Assembly (NCBI GenBank): GCA_036971475.1
Contig: JBAIZL010000005.1
Span: 240,725,823 to 240,789,822 of the forward strand
DNA length: 64,000 nt
Direction: 5' to 3'
Source of the DNA: Prosapia bicincta
Lineage: Eukaryota > Arthropoda > Insecta > Hemiptera > Cercopidae
The stretch's first letter is position 1. Each line of letters starts with the position of its first letter. Below are positions 51,222-63,265 of this stretch, one piece after another. Below the pieces are notes generated by a model. It saw only the letters and a program-made list of their open reading frames with translations, was not told the origin of the DNA and did not search any database. A program made the translations under genes and the position numbers.

Positions 51222-52318
51222 TTCAAATCTTCTTCCTTTGAAGGGTTTTTTGAGTTTTGGGAATAAGAAAAAATCACAAGGAGCAAGGTCCGGCGAGTGG
51301 GGGGGGGGGGTGTAGAACAGTGATCGAGTGTTTGGCCAAAAACTCATGAGTTCTGAGTGCTGACTGAGCTGGAGTGTTGTCTTGATGGAAAAACCAGTTA
51401 TCACTTCTCCACAGTTCTGGCCTTTTGTGTCGGACGGCGTCCCTCAGACGTTTCAGTACTTCAATGTCGGTAATCTGGTTGACTGTAGAGCCTTCAGGGA
51501 GGTACGTGTAGATAACAACACCCTTAGCATCAAAAAAACTGTCAGCATCACTTTCACATTTGACCGAACTTGGCGAGCTTTTTTAGGCCTTGGAGACGTT
51601 TGACTCAAAATGGGGTGATTGGACCTTCGTTTCAATGTCGTAACCATACACCCATGATTCATTACCGGTTATAATCCTTGACAAAAAGTTCTCATCTTCA
51701 TTTGAACGATCAAGCAGTTCCCGACAAACTCGGACGCGATTGGCTTTTTGGTCATCGGTCATCAGGCGTGGCACAAATCTTGCAGCGTTGCGGTGCATCT
51801 TCAATTTTTTGGTCAAAAGCTTGTAACAAGATCCAACTGATATCCCACACTCTTCGGAAAGCCCCCTAATGGTCAGACGTCGATTTTCGCGCACCAGGGT
51901 GTTGATTTTGTCGTCAGTTGACGTTACAGGATGTCCAGGACGCTCATCGTCATCAATCGACTGTCGGCCACCCTTGAAACGTTCATGCCACTTGAAACAT
52001 GCAGTACACTTCATGGCAACATCGTCATAGGCCGTGTTAAGCATGACAAATGTTTCTGTTGCAGACTTCCCTAGTTTTACACAAAATTTCACAGCAATTC
52101 GTTGCTCCTTCAGGCTGTCCATTTTACAATCCGACAAACGAAAAAAACACTCTTTACTAAGCTGCGTGTAATTCATCAACAAATGAAGATATCTGCGACT
52201 GAAATACCGCGTTTTAATCAGCTGATTTATACGAACCTAGCGACACCAAGGGGATTCTCCTGAAACTAACTTGAGCCGCAAAATTCAAACAGTCCGCTTA
52301 TTTTTTTAACAGACCTCG
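51222..52318 (-). mobile_element. Mariner transposon, 3'-truncated
   Basis: The 5' inverted repeat (reverse of 52318-52290: CGAGGTCTGTTAAAAAAATA) is followed by a TA at 52319-52320. The transposase runs to RRFE, where it joins the PLE RT fragment. The C-terminal 60 residues and the right inverted repeat are missing. Its end matches the right end of the 23.2 kb copy, so both belong to one family. Confidence 0.87.
51240..52122 (-). pseudogene. Mariner transposase (truncated, frameshifted)
   Basis: The N-terminal start is MDSLKEQRIAVKFCVKLGKS (52122). The paired HTH DNA-binding region is intact: HERFKGGRQSIDDDERPGHP, then VRENRRLTIRGLSEECGIS. The catalytic domain begins RIITGNESWVYGYD (first Asp). 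A one-base shift near 51640 moves to SQTSPRPKKARQVRS, and another leads to the NNAPAHSA and HSPDLAPCDFFLFPKL segments. A poly-G/C run at 51300-51310 lies in the Pro stretch before the third Asp. Mariner transposases normally have about 345 residues; the end is lost. Confidence 0.85.
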
Positions 52319-52329
52319 TATTGATTATG

Positions 52330-54650
52330 TTGAATGTAAAGAGGAAAAGAGCACAAATTGTTAAACGATAATCAAGAATAATTAAATCATAAAATATTTC
52401 ACTTTTATCACAGAACAACAAAAAATTATGTATTTATTGTTATAAAATATGGGTTGAAGTATAAAAATCTATGTAAACATAATTTTAAAAGTTACATCTT
52501 CCAATTAACATATTGTATTTTTCTTTAAAAACTTCAAATCCCGTTTCATTGATAAAACACATATAAAGCCATTAAATTAGAAATAATCTTTCAGCCCTGA
52601 GAGGTGATAAGAACAGTCGGGAACTGTCTGAACCCCTTGGTATTTTCTCTAAATCAGGGACATTTAGCTTACCTGAAGATTCAACTAATCTGCAAGTTTG
52701 GATCCAAGTATAAAGTCATTTTGCATTTGCAGACAACAAAAATAATCCATTCTTTGATTACTTACTGTTGGTGATCAAAGTTGATACTTCACCTCTATGC
52801 CTGAAGCTTCACACAGCAACCATTACTCAATTCTCTTTATTTAGGGCTTTTCCTTTATATTAGAGTTTTATTCAGGCCCTTAAAAAGAGTAGTTTTTCTA
52901 ATAAGGCAAAATTAGATTTATTGCAAAAGATGATTTCATATACATGATTAAGAGGATAGAATTAAAGTAAAAAGAAATAAATTTTTATAAAATGTATATT
53001 TATAAACAAACAGTACCTATAACAGTACTGGCATTTCTACCCTAATGGCAAGGCATTTAGAGAGCACCATATCTAACAAATGCACTCATGATTGCACATA
53101 TTAATTTGTTAAAAATTTACACCTATATAAATAAGTTTTAAAAATAATTGTTACTTTTTCTCAAAAATAGTTAGCTATTGATAAATATGCTTTATTTGAT
53201 TAAAAGAATCAAAGATATAAACAGTGTAACACAATTATATTACAGAGGTGTTTCTAATTTCCTTTGTAATCTACATCAGTACAATATTACAATTTATACA
53301 AAATATGTTCTTACTTATGTAAAGGCAAGTTCTTATTTCTACATAAAATATGTCACTTTATTTTTATGTAAAAATGAGTATCACTATAGTATGTAAACGA
53401 AGTCAATTAAATTAAAATATATAAGGATTAAAGACTTCAAATAAACAGGAACATTAGTTGTTCAAACTTTCTGAGGTAAGTTAATTTACTAGAAATTATT
53501 ATTCTTAAAAAACAGAGCATAATAACATTGAAGGGAATTTCAGAAAATAAATTGTTTTAACTATTTTCATTCCATAACTACATTTATTTAGTTTGGAAAA
53601 TTAAAGTAAAATATATGCAAGAACAGCAAAACTGCTTGCCATTGAATTTTGACACTACATTCAAAATTTTATATATTCTGAAATCAAGTTACAGGTGATG
53701 GTAATTACAAGACATTACCAATGGCTACATCGAATGTTACAGTGCTATGTTAGTAACTGTTTTGTTTAAATATTTTATCCATTATTGTTAGCAAATAATG
53801 TTTAAACACCCAAATTTGATTTATATGATCCATGTGATTATTTCATATTGTAATGACTTAACTGACATACCAGTTAATTATTAGAACATCGATTTTTCAT
53901 TAATAATAAATTCTCTCAAAATAATATATAAATGTGTCCCAAAGGACTGGATCTAGAACAGCAGATTTTTTTAATAGATGGCATATTTTGGGAGACTAGG
54001 ATTTTTGTGAACTAAATAAAAAAATGGTGGGCAGTTTAAAATATTTTTATTCATACAAAGTCGGTAAAGGATTCTTATAACTTTGATTTTGGTCTTTTAC
54101 ATTCATACAGTTAGTTAATCATGTACACAATGAGTAATATAATTGTTTTAACATTTCCAGTTCTCGATTGTATTCTGATTCTCCCTGATGTTAATTCTAA
54201 TCAGCACTTGAAATAGTTTCAATTTAATCAAGCAAATTTACAGTGAAAAGCACATTTACACTACAGTTCTAGGCTACATTCAAATTTTATCAGTTACATT
54301 TTTAGTTTGCCTTACAAGTTCATCACAATAATTACTATGCTAAGCAACCTTTTTAAAAATTGTTGTTTTGTTTTTTTAATCTGTTCACATGGTTATTTTT
54401 GGAGTTTTCTGTTTTTGAGAACCTGCTTTATACTGTCATCTATTCTCTAGAATTTTAAAATGGTAATTTAAAGCAAATATATTCTTGAGTACAAGTTAAA
54501 CACTACTCTACACATTACAGTAAAGCAGCACTAAACACTACAAGGTACAAAAATCAGAACTGTAATAAAGAAATGTAACAAAGAACTGGTTTGAGAAAAA
54601 CCCCCTCAAATTTATACAATACAAAATCGAACACGTAAGATTTTGAAATG
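52330..54650. other. AT-rich DNA, no gene found
   Basis: Roughly 2.3 kb without repeats, transposon ends or supportable ORFs. It may be intron or UTR of a gene outside the window, but nothing in the sequence shows it. Confidence 0.45.
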
Positions 54651-54656
54651 GATTGT

Positions 54657-54862
54657 TTACACATACACAGCTGTCATACTGAGTCTACATTTACACATAC
54701 ACTGCTGTCATATAGAGTCTACATTTACACATACAATGCTGTCATACTGAGTCTACATTTATACATACACTGCTGTCATACTGAGTCTACATTTACACAT
54801 ATACTGCTGTCATACTGAGTCTACATTTACATATACACTGCTGTCATACTGAGTCTACATTT
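54657..54862. repeat. Minisatellite, 34-bp unit x 6
   Basis: Repeating GCTGTCATACTGAGTCTACA followed by TTTACACATACACT. Six copies with single-base variants; no spacers, so not CRISPR-like. Confidence 0.9.
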
Positions 54863-55439
54863 AAGATTGTTGCATATTAGAACAAAAATGTTTAACACGG
54901 TGGTCTAACAGGGCAAGTGAGGGTATTGTGTGATTTGAATGAACAAGCTATTGCAAAGTAAAATGAGACAGGATGACAATAGAGGCATAGGCTATTTGTT
55001 AGCCTGAATGGTGCTGTAGTGTACGATTCTTTACTATCGTCATCCATGTCAAAATAAAAAAACAACCACAGCAGGGTCATGAGGTGTTCACAGGAAAGAC
55101 AGTAGTTGTCTGGAAGATTTCATAGAATGAAGTTGACATTTATATTCAATTTTTGCATTCCAGTCATGAATGACAAAACACTTAATATTTTTGTTTACCA
55201 TTTAGCCTTTCAAGAAAAGGCAGAAAAAACAAGCTTGCCACCATGATAAATTAATCTAGATCCAACCCTGGTGTCACATGTTTTAAGTTTAGAAAATATC
55301 AAAAAGGTCATATAGAACAAGGAGTGTCATTTATATTAGATGTTTAAAGAACAACACAAGCAAAATTTAGAATACTTTATAACATCTTTACATATTTTAT
55401 CACCAGGGAAATATTAACCATGCAACAAATTATGTTAAA

Positions 55440-55612
55440 GTTGCTTGTTGTAATCATCTTGAATTCTCTGATTAAACTATAATTAAATAATACTTGACAG
55501 TGAATATGTAAGTGAAACGCCTTTCAAAACGAGTCAGCCAATAAGCCCTTACTTATTGACTTAGTTAAGTATTATTTAATTATAGTAAATTATAAATAAT
55601 ATTCGAGCTGGC
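55440..55612. repeat. PLE-2 tail palindrome
   Basis: AACTATAATTAAATAATACTT ... GTAAGTGAAACGCC is mirrored by GCCAATAAGCCCTTAC ... TTAAGTATTATTTAATTATAG. These are two short PLE-2 tails head to head, with the hammerhead-like interior mostly gone. Confidence 0.7.
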
Positions 55613-55639
55613 TTGTGAGTGAAAGTTATAATTAAAGAA

Positions 55640-56140
55640 TAAAAATATGGTACAACTCACAAATATACAATTTTTTATTTCAAACGCGTTCCAACGACTA
55701 ATTTGTCATCATCCTCAGTGAAAATACACAAATGATATTAACTAAAAAATATATTCTTGATATTTAACGTTATCCATTGTTTTTCCGTTGCACTGACTTT
55801 ATGAAGTTAATATATTACTATTGTAAGTAATTTTATCCACCATTGGTGGATAAAATTACTTACAATAGTAATATATGAACTTCATAAAATATATATATAT
55901 ATTAAACATAACCTATAAAGTTTTAGCAAAAGTAAAAACTTTTATAAGTATAAAATATGTATAAAACTTTATAAGTTTTACTTTTGCTAAAACTTTATAG
56001 GTTATGTTTAATATATATATTTTTTTTTAGTTAATTTCATTTGTGTATTTTCACTGAGGATGACGACAAATTAGTCGTTGAAACGCGTTTTAAATAAAAA
56101 ATTGTATATTTGTGAGTTGTACCATATTTTTATTCTTTAA
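55640..56140. repeat. Nested palindromes (three inverted repeats)
   Basis: The outer arms 55640-55750 and 56030-56138 (ATGGTACAACTCACAAATAT ... CAACGACTAATTTGTC) are inverted copies. Inside are two further inverted repeats: 55805-55840 with 55843-55875 (TAATATATTACTATTGTAAG), and 55890-55935 with 55970-56013 (TAAACATAACCTATAAAG). The outer arm contains a hammerhead-like GATGACGAC hairpin GTCG, GAAA, CGCG order, but the box and helix I do not fit well. Confidence 0.75.
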
Positions 56141-56144
56141 TTAT

Positions 56145-58620
56145 AGTAAATTATGTTAAACAATAAAGGTATTTTATTCTATAATGGGTATTTCATTACA
56201 AATATAACAATTTAACAATTCAATTTTACCATAATATTATCAGAAAATGTTTAATTCTATAATCGTTGTAGCTTTATAAAATTGTTGTATATTGTTAAAC
56301 AATTTTTATAATTTAACTAAACTAGCTATTCTAAATATTATGTATTAAATAAAATTAAAAAGTAAGTAACAAAATATTCAAATAAAAGTGAGTGAACATT
56401 CCTAAAGAAAATAACTGGATATAATTTGACTAATATTTTATTAAATGGTAGAAAATTTAATATCTGCAAAATATGGAACTTTCTGATTCAAGACAATACA
56501 GTTACAAGTTAATGTTACTAGTAAAAATGAATGAGTAGTTATTTTGTATTACAAAAATCACTAACATTTTTATATTAATAATTTCGTTGTCAATTTTAAA
56601 CTTTGTTATTATTCAGTATTTTAATAATTAAAATGCTTTATAAATCACAAACTTACTGATATCCTCAGGTAATGCTTTACACACTAGGACGAATGCATTA
56701 TTAAATTATTTAAAACACAAATAGGATTTTGAAGCATTGAACAATGGCCCAAACAAATGTGAAACATTTTTTGATAATGAAAATATCATTAAATTAATAT
56801 TTTAATAATGTATTTTAGTTGTTTTAAAAAATGTAAACAAATCGTTTAAATATAAAATTTTAGACAGGAGTTTAAAACTTTATATGGATTAACTAAATCA
56901 AAATAACCTTCAGTAAACAAGAGAATGTATTGGTAATACACTTACTCTTTAAGTATCTTCACAATTCATTATGGAGAAGAAACATATTAAAAGGTGTTTA
57001 AACAATGGGACATAGAATATAAACACTACACCACAAAGATAGACATCTGAAACTTTACAAAAAATAATAATTGTGATTGGTGAGATGAAGCGAGTAGGTT
57101 TTTCAAATTCACCATCACTGTCAAGGACGTAACTCCATACTGTAAATTCAACTACACTTTTCTCTATAATCATAGTATATTAAAAGTTATTGTACAAAAT
57201 AATTGGAGTTTGATTGGGCAATAAACTGAACTGAGAGGATCATATAAATAATATAGCAAATAAAGTTATGATCATCTATGAAATTGTTAAATGATTTGCA
57301 GGGTCTATTTTTAATCCAATTTTTGGCTTTATGAGCTTGACAAGCAAGCCTGACAAGACAGTAGAATGTATGGTGTTCGTGGAAGATGTTGCGCTTCTTT
57401 AGTAGTTATTATGTGAATACCACTTCAACTTATAGTTACAGCTTATGGATTGTTTTTAAAAAGAGGGCCTTCAAGTAATAACCGTAGGTGCATAAAATCA
57501 AAGTAACGTAAATATGCACCAGTTGTCTAAACCAATTTTATTTATGAATAAATATAAAATACATATATTAAAACCTAATTGTAAAAACCTTTTACAATAA
57601 AAATTTCAAATTAATCTAATTACTAGGAATATTTTTTTTGAAATAAAAGACCTCACTTTGTATAGTGTTTAAAAATAGTTTCTCTACTTTTACTTAAAAT
57701 GTGTACTGCAGTTAAAAAATAGTTTAATAAATAAGAGAAAAATTGAATTGAAAGCTGTAGATTTAAAGTGTAAATTGAAAGCTGTAAGGTACATATTTTG
57801 AATCTGAAAAAAATAGATTTAAAATAAAACCAAATGAAGGCTTATAAATAAATATTAACCCCATTAAAAAACCACTGTCATTGTTAGTTAGTATTAAAAA
57901 CTGATGTTGGTGTAGTTCCTATTTCCAAAAAAAAGATTTCATAGTACATTATAAATTTTACACTTCAGTACATAATGTGTTTGTTAGCTACTTCATATAC
58001 ATCGTAAAATTAACCCTAGAACTGCAATTACTGCGAGTATATTGTGGTTAGAATTCTAAGTATATTCCACAAGTACTTGCAGAACTTAAAATACATAGCA
58101 TAAAACATATGAATATTATGTGACTAGGTAACTATCGACGCAGGAGGTTGGTTTTTTACGTTTTAATATATTATATTAAATCTAAATATAAGTGTAAGAA
58201 ATAAAATACTACACAAGAGGCCCGATTAGCAAATGTCAGAGGATACTTTGACTGATGATTTAATAAGTTGTTTCCTACAGTATTTGCATATATTATACAT
58301 TTTGTTATAGCTAAAAGATTTTACTTAAAGAACAAGAGTTAGAAATAATTTTAAAAATTATAATGTCCCTTATTTTTTAGGTTTGTGATTTTTCAAAGAA
58401 ATGTTTCATTCCATTTGTATCATCTTTATTTTCCCCCATATAAAAAGTATAACAATACCTATTAGGACACAAAATTTGTATTTTTCAAATAGTACTTCTC
58501 TTTTACTATCCAAAAATATTTTTGTTGTTGATTTTTGCTCCCTATAGTTTGACCCACTATGATACAGTACCTTCATAAATTTTTCATTTTTATGTTTTAT
58601 AAAAAAAATTATTTCATTAA
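56145..58620. other. AT-rich DNA, no gene found
   Basis: About 2.5 kb with no supportable coding, repeat or transposon structure. Confidence 0.45.
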
Positions 58621-58629
58621 ATACACTTC

Positions 58630-60049
58630 GGTAATTATTCCGACGTGCGACTACCGCTAGTTTCGTGAAATTTTTTTACTTTTCTTATGTATTTTTATGT
58701 CCTAAACACGAATCCAACATTAATAATTGTCGCTGACGCCGTTTTTTTAAAATATACTTAAAAAACATAACCTAAACTAACCTTTATTGACGTACGACTA
58801 ACGCTATTTTCGTGAATTTGTTTTTACTTTTCTTATGTATTTTCACGTTTTTACATATGTACGTTCGCTACATTTTTATGAATTTTTGTGAAAGTTACTT
58901 TAATTCACATTTTAAATGTTACATTGTAATGACATGTAGGCCTATAGCGTGAACCGAGCGCGCAGTTGCTACAGCGCACTGCACTACGTCTAGATCTGTA
59001 ATTACATTACTATATACCTACATTAAAATATACCTACAAAGTATCCAGTCAGGTTAGGTTTGGTAATAATTTTATTCAGAATTACTATCTATCTTTATTA
59101 AATTATAACCAAATCTATCCTGACTGGATACTTTGTAGATAGTAATTCGTAGGTAATTCACGAAAATAGCGGTAGTCGCACGTCGGAATAGCTGTAGTAG
59201 CACGTTTGAACTTACGTCAATAAAGGTTATGTTTTTTAAGTATAATTTTAAAAAAAGGCGTCAGTGACAATAATTAATGTTGGATTCGTGTCTAGGACGT
59301 AAAAATACATAAGAAAAGTAAAAAAAATTCACGAAAATAGCGGTAGTCGCACGTCGGAATAGCGGTAGTAGCGCGTCTGAACTTACGTCAATAAAGGTTA
59401 TGTTTTTTAAGTATATTTTAAAAAAACGGCGTCAGCGACAATTATTATTGTTGGATTCGTGTTTAGGACGTTAAAATACATAAGAAAAGTAAAAAAAATT
59501 CACGAAAATAGCGGTAGTCGCACGTCGGAATAGCGGTAGTAGGGCGTCTGAACTTACGTCAATAAAGGTTATGTTTTTAAGTATATTTTTAAAAAACGGC
59601 GTCAGCGACAATTATTAATGTTGGATTCGTGTTTAGGACGTAAAAATACATAAGAAAAGTAAAAACATTTCACGAAAATAGCGGTAGTCGCACGTCGGAA
59701 TAGCGGTAGTAGCGCGTCTGAACTTACGTCAATAAAGGTTATGTTTTTTAAGTATATTTTAAAAAAACGGCGTCAGCGACAATTATTATTGTTGGATTCG
59801 TGTTTAGGACGTTAAAATACATAAGAAAAGTAAAAAAAATTCACGAAAATAGCGGTAGTCGCACGTCGGAATAGCGGTAGTAGGGCGTCTGAACTTACGT
59901 CAATAAAGGTTATGTTTTTAAGTATATTTTAAAAAAACGGCGTCAGCGACAATTATTAATGTTGGATTCGTGTTTAGGACGTAAAAATACATAAGAAAAG
60001 TAAAAAAATTTCACGAAACTAGCGGTAGTCGCACGTCGGAATAATTACC
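58630..60049. mobile_element. TIR element carrying a 171-bp tandem array, perfect 8-bp TSD
   Basis: The left end GGTAATTATTCCGACGTGCG is repeated perfectly inverted at the right end, and TACACTTC flanks both sides (58622-58629 and 60050-60057). The right part consists of five tandem units starting at 59157, 59328, 59499, 59669 and 59840, with a partial sixth at 60010. Each unit begins with TTCACGAAAATAGCGGTAGT, so each repeats the subterminal sequence of the element. The left part has about one and a half inverted units (58645-58850). There is no ORF. The 8-bp duplication would suit hAT, P or Merlin mobilisation, but the GG terminus does not fit hAT. Confidence 0.82.
59157..60049. repeat. 171-bp satellite-like array
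   Basis: Five units of 170-171 bp, very similar to each other, with alternating variants: GTAGTAGCGCGTC and GTAGTAGGGCGTC, TTATTATTG and TTATTAATG. The alternation suggests duplication of two-unit blocks. Confidence 0.92.
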
Positions 60050-60059
60050 TACACTTCAT

Positions 60060-62180
60060 TTTTTGCTGAAACAAGGATATTTCCTTACTTCCCAAACATT
60101 TTTACAAATTTTTGCTGTTTTTTATTATTTAAAAAATATTGTTGGTACTTTTTAGAAGAGTTAAAAGTTAGAATATTCCTACAGATTTTTCAATATTTTC
60201 CCTTTTTTCCATGAAAACAAATATTTTTTAGTAAAATATCTGCATTTTGATAACAGTATTTCTAAGTATATTTCTTGAGAAGAAGACCTATAATAAGCTA
60301 CAGTATATAACTAATGAATAGTTAGAATTTTTTATGATTTTTACAAAATAGTCAAACTATAAAATGTTACTGTTGCGGGTAAGTGGTTTAACATAGTTGC
60401 AGATCTAGGGTTAAATATAAACTAACTTAGAAATAGTAAATATCTCTTCATACTACATTCATTTTATCATTCGTTTATTATATAATACAAAAATATATTG
60501 TCAAAATCAATATACCAAATTTATAACTGTATGAAGCAACTGTGGCGTAATGTTTATTTTTAAATAAATAAAACCATAAGGTTTAAATAAATGTTATTTG
60601 TGGTTTAGAGGTTTTATTTATTTAAAAATACCAAATTTATGTTCTTTATTACATGCACCAGGATATAGAATGATACCAAATTATAACTATTGAAACTACA
60701 GTTATAATTTAAAGGCGTAAGGGATAAAAACAGAAAAACATAAGATTATGTAAATTATTTTACAAATTTCTATTGACACTACTGTTAGAATTTGCATGGA
60801 ATGGTGAAATGTTTTATAAATATAAAACCTTTTATTGTAAATGTGCAATATTTTAAAATGAAACTGTTTTAACAACCTAAATGGAAATATACAAGTTTAT
60901 GAGCTAATGTTTTTATTGACTAGCCAATCCAATTACGAACCTTCTTAAGAAAATATTATGTCTGAGTTTTCTAAAAATTTATTGTAAATTTTAGTTCATG
61001 CTGTCATTAAATTTTTAAAAAAGTTTTTTTTTTTTTGTTAACTAACTACAAATATTTTGAGTAAAAGAGTTTTTTATATTGCTTCAAAATATTTATAATG
61101 CTTTTTAAAAATTTGTCTATTACAATGTTTAAAAACTATTGACGGTTAACAAAAATACTGATTTATAAAAAGTTCCATACATTTTAATGGTTTAGCTTCT
61201 TAAAAAATACAATGCTTTTTTAAAAATAATTTTCCAAAAATTTTAACTGTAGGAATTATTACAATCAAAATAATTAATTTTATTATTTTTTTAAATGAGA
61301 TGTTTCAATTTTAAAGGCTTAAACTAAACCTTTTGTATGAAATTGTATAGAAAATATGTTGTTACTATTTTATTTTAAAATTATAATAAAAACATTCGTC
61401 TGAATTATTAGAAAAATAAACAAAATCTAATAATACATACCTACACTTATTCTAGAATAGCAGCAATAAAGTTGATGTCTTTCTCTCTCAGTTAAATTTT
61501 TAAGTATTTATGACAATTTCAATACAATTTTTTTTTAATCTAAAATTTATTATTTTATTTATTACATTTTTATTAGTATTAAACATGTTTATACTCTCCA
61601 TAAACAATGATTAGAGGTAGAAGAAAATGGTAAAGCAATATTCAGTTTAATACATTAATTAAACATTATATGTATATAAATAACATGAAAGTAAAAATAG
61701 GTTTTAAATACTGAAAGGTACAGTAGTGAAGGAAATATGAAATATGGCAAGGGTATAAAATGGCAATTCATATGTTTGTGTTTAAAAACTAACACAAAAT
61801 ATATGCAAACAAAAACATAAATATTCGATTACATTTTTCTTTAAAAAAATAATTTAAATTGTAAATGCTATGTACAACAATATTAAATAACTTCTATTAT
61901 AATGTCTTTCCATAGATTGAAAAAAAATAAATTAAATCTATATTCTTCACAAGTAAAATTATACAGCATAGAAGTTCAGATTGTTTTAATCACATCAAAT
62001 TCACACAATTAAGCCCTGTTTTGTTTTTTAACTTTAGGATTATATTCGAGGGTAATTTCCTTTGATTTGTACCAAATGAAAAATATCTGTATCAGAGTAA
62101 ACAAATTTGTATACATAGAACAATTTTTAAAACGTTATTCAGACTGAGTTACCAGAAACTAATTAAAACTACAGTTTAAA
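60060..62180. other. AT-rich DNA, no gene found
   Basis: No ORF, repeat family or transposon end that I can support, apart from short homopolymers. Confidence 0.45.
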
Positions 62181-62189
62181 TTTTGCAAC

Positions 62190-62195
62190 ACACAG

Positions 62196-62260
<65 letters not shown>

Positions 62261-62270
62261 AATTTACGTA
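62190..62270. repeat. (CA)n(TA)n compound microsatellite
   Basis: A CA tract passing into a TA tract, then the family 8 palindrome. Confidence 0.9.
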
Positions 62271-62285
62271 TATATAATTTATTTT

Positions 62286-62479
62286 ATTTCATTCTCTCAT
62301 ATTTCTTTTTGTGTTTTCTCTTCAATTGACAAAGACCACTGTGTGGTTGAAATATATCATTGTTTAAGTGCTTTTATGTGTTTCTATTTCAAGACTACAG
62401 TGTGGACTCTTACCAAGGTAAGTCTGTCAAGTCTCCTAGTCCAAAAAATCTAAATAATCTTTACCAACCAAAACTAACC

Positions 62480-62567
<88 letters not shown>

Positions 62568-62710
62568 TTTTTTGGACTAGGAGACTGACAGACTTACCTT
62601 GGTAAGAGTCCACTCTGTAGTCTTGAAATAGAAACACATAAAAGCACTTAAACAATGATATATTCCAACCACACAGTGGTCTTTGTCAATCGAAGAGAAA
62701 CAAATATATA
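62286..62710. repeat. Palindromic tail element (family 8) around a long (TA)n
   Basis: Arms 62317-62462 and 62566-62705 are inverted copies; the middle (62464-62566) is a pure TA run. Each arm contains TTGACAAAGACCACTGTGTG, a GACCAC/GTGGTT hairpin, GAAA (GGAA on the right) and TATATCATTG, then GGTAAGTCTGTCAGTCTCC. The latter block is shared with the 63.1 kb palindrome. Confidence 0.75.
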
Positions 62711-62739
62711 TATAGATATATATTGATATTTTATGTTGT

Positions 62740-62974
62740 CCACTATTTTTCCGTTGCACTGACTTTATGAAGTTAATATATTACTATTGTAAATACTTTT
62801 ATCCACCACTAAGTGCAATAATTTTACCTTGTGTGATGAGGCACTTTTCAGTCATTTGTCCATTGAAATGGTGATTCGACAATGGTCAAATGACCGAAAG
62901 GTGCCTCATCACTCAAGGTAAAATTATTGCACTTAACGGTGGATAAAATTACTCAAAAATAGTAATATATTAAC

Positions 62975-62990
<16 letters not shown>
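62740..62990. repeat. Palindromic tail element, family 5
   Basis: Arms 62752-62862 and 62870-62978 are inverted (AAGTGCAATAATTTTACC, GACTTTATGAAGTTAATATA). Same family as 36905-37440. Confidence 0.75.
62871..62912 (+). ncRNA. Hammerhead-like motif, variant U3-A8 core (family 5)
   Basis: GTGAT (62871-62875), TCGACAA (62876-62882), T, GGTCA/TGACC (62884-62895), GAAA (62896-62899), GGTGCCTC (62900-62907), ATCAC (62908-62912). Both helices are perfect. The mirror arm has a broken box. Confidence 0.55.

Positions 62991-63028
<38 letters not shown>
62974..63028. repeat. (TA)n microsatellite
   Basis: Pure AT dinucleotide run between two palindromes. Confidence 0.9.
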
Positions 63029-63030
<2 letters not shown>

Positions 63031-63174
63031 GGTTAGTTCTAGTAGAGCTTAAAGCTTATTTAGGAATTTTTTTTTTGGACTTGATAGGAGACTGACAGAC
63101 TTACCTAAAGGCAATAGTCCAAAACTGCAATCTCTTGGAAATAAGCACATATAAAACACTTAATACACTTTTAT

Positions 63175-63211
63175 TTGAAATATTTCGATCAACATGATCT
63201 TCTTCAGTCAA
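63175..63211 (-). ncRNA. Hammerhead candidate (63.1 kb palindrome, left arm)
   Basis: The mirror image of the right arm with the same sequence: TTGA, CTGAAGA, A, GATCA/TGATC, GAAA, TATT, TCAA. Confidence 0.52.
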
Positions 63212-63228
63212 GAAAGAGGAAGAAGATC

Positions 63229-63265
63229 TTGACTGAAGAAGATCATGTTGATCGAAATATTTCAA
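63229..63265 (+). ncRNA. Hammerhead candidate (63.1 kb palindrome, right arm)
   Basis: Helix I TTGA (63229-63232) with TCAA (63262-63265), CTGAAGA (63233-63239), A, helix II GATCA-TGT-TGATC (63241-63253), GAAA (63254-63257), TATT. The core is canonical, but the sequence between A15.1 and the cleavage site is one or two nucleotides shorter than in PLE-3/PLE-4, so helix III may not close. Confidence 0.52.

Noticed and set aside
54657..54862. Regular 34-bp repeats that could look like a CRISPR array
   Set aside because: Units are contiguous without spacers, and the context is eukaryotic; it is a minisatellite.
56041..56100. Possible hammerhead with GATGA box in the 56.0 kb palindrome
   Set aside because: GATGA, a CGAC/GTCG hairpin, GAAA and CGCG occur in order, but positions 3 and 4 do not fit, two extra U lie before GAAA and helix I does not pair convincingly.
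62317..62365. Hammerhead-like order in the family 8 palindrome
   Set aside because: TTGACAA, a GACCAC/GTGGTT hairpin and GAAA are clear, but helix I pairs only if it overlaps the box by one base; not called as an RNA.
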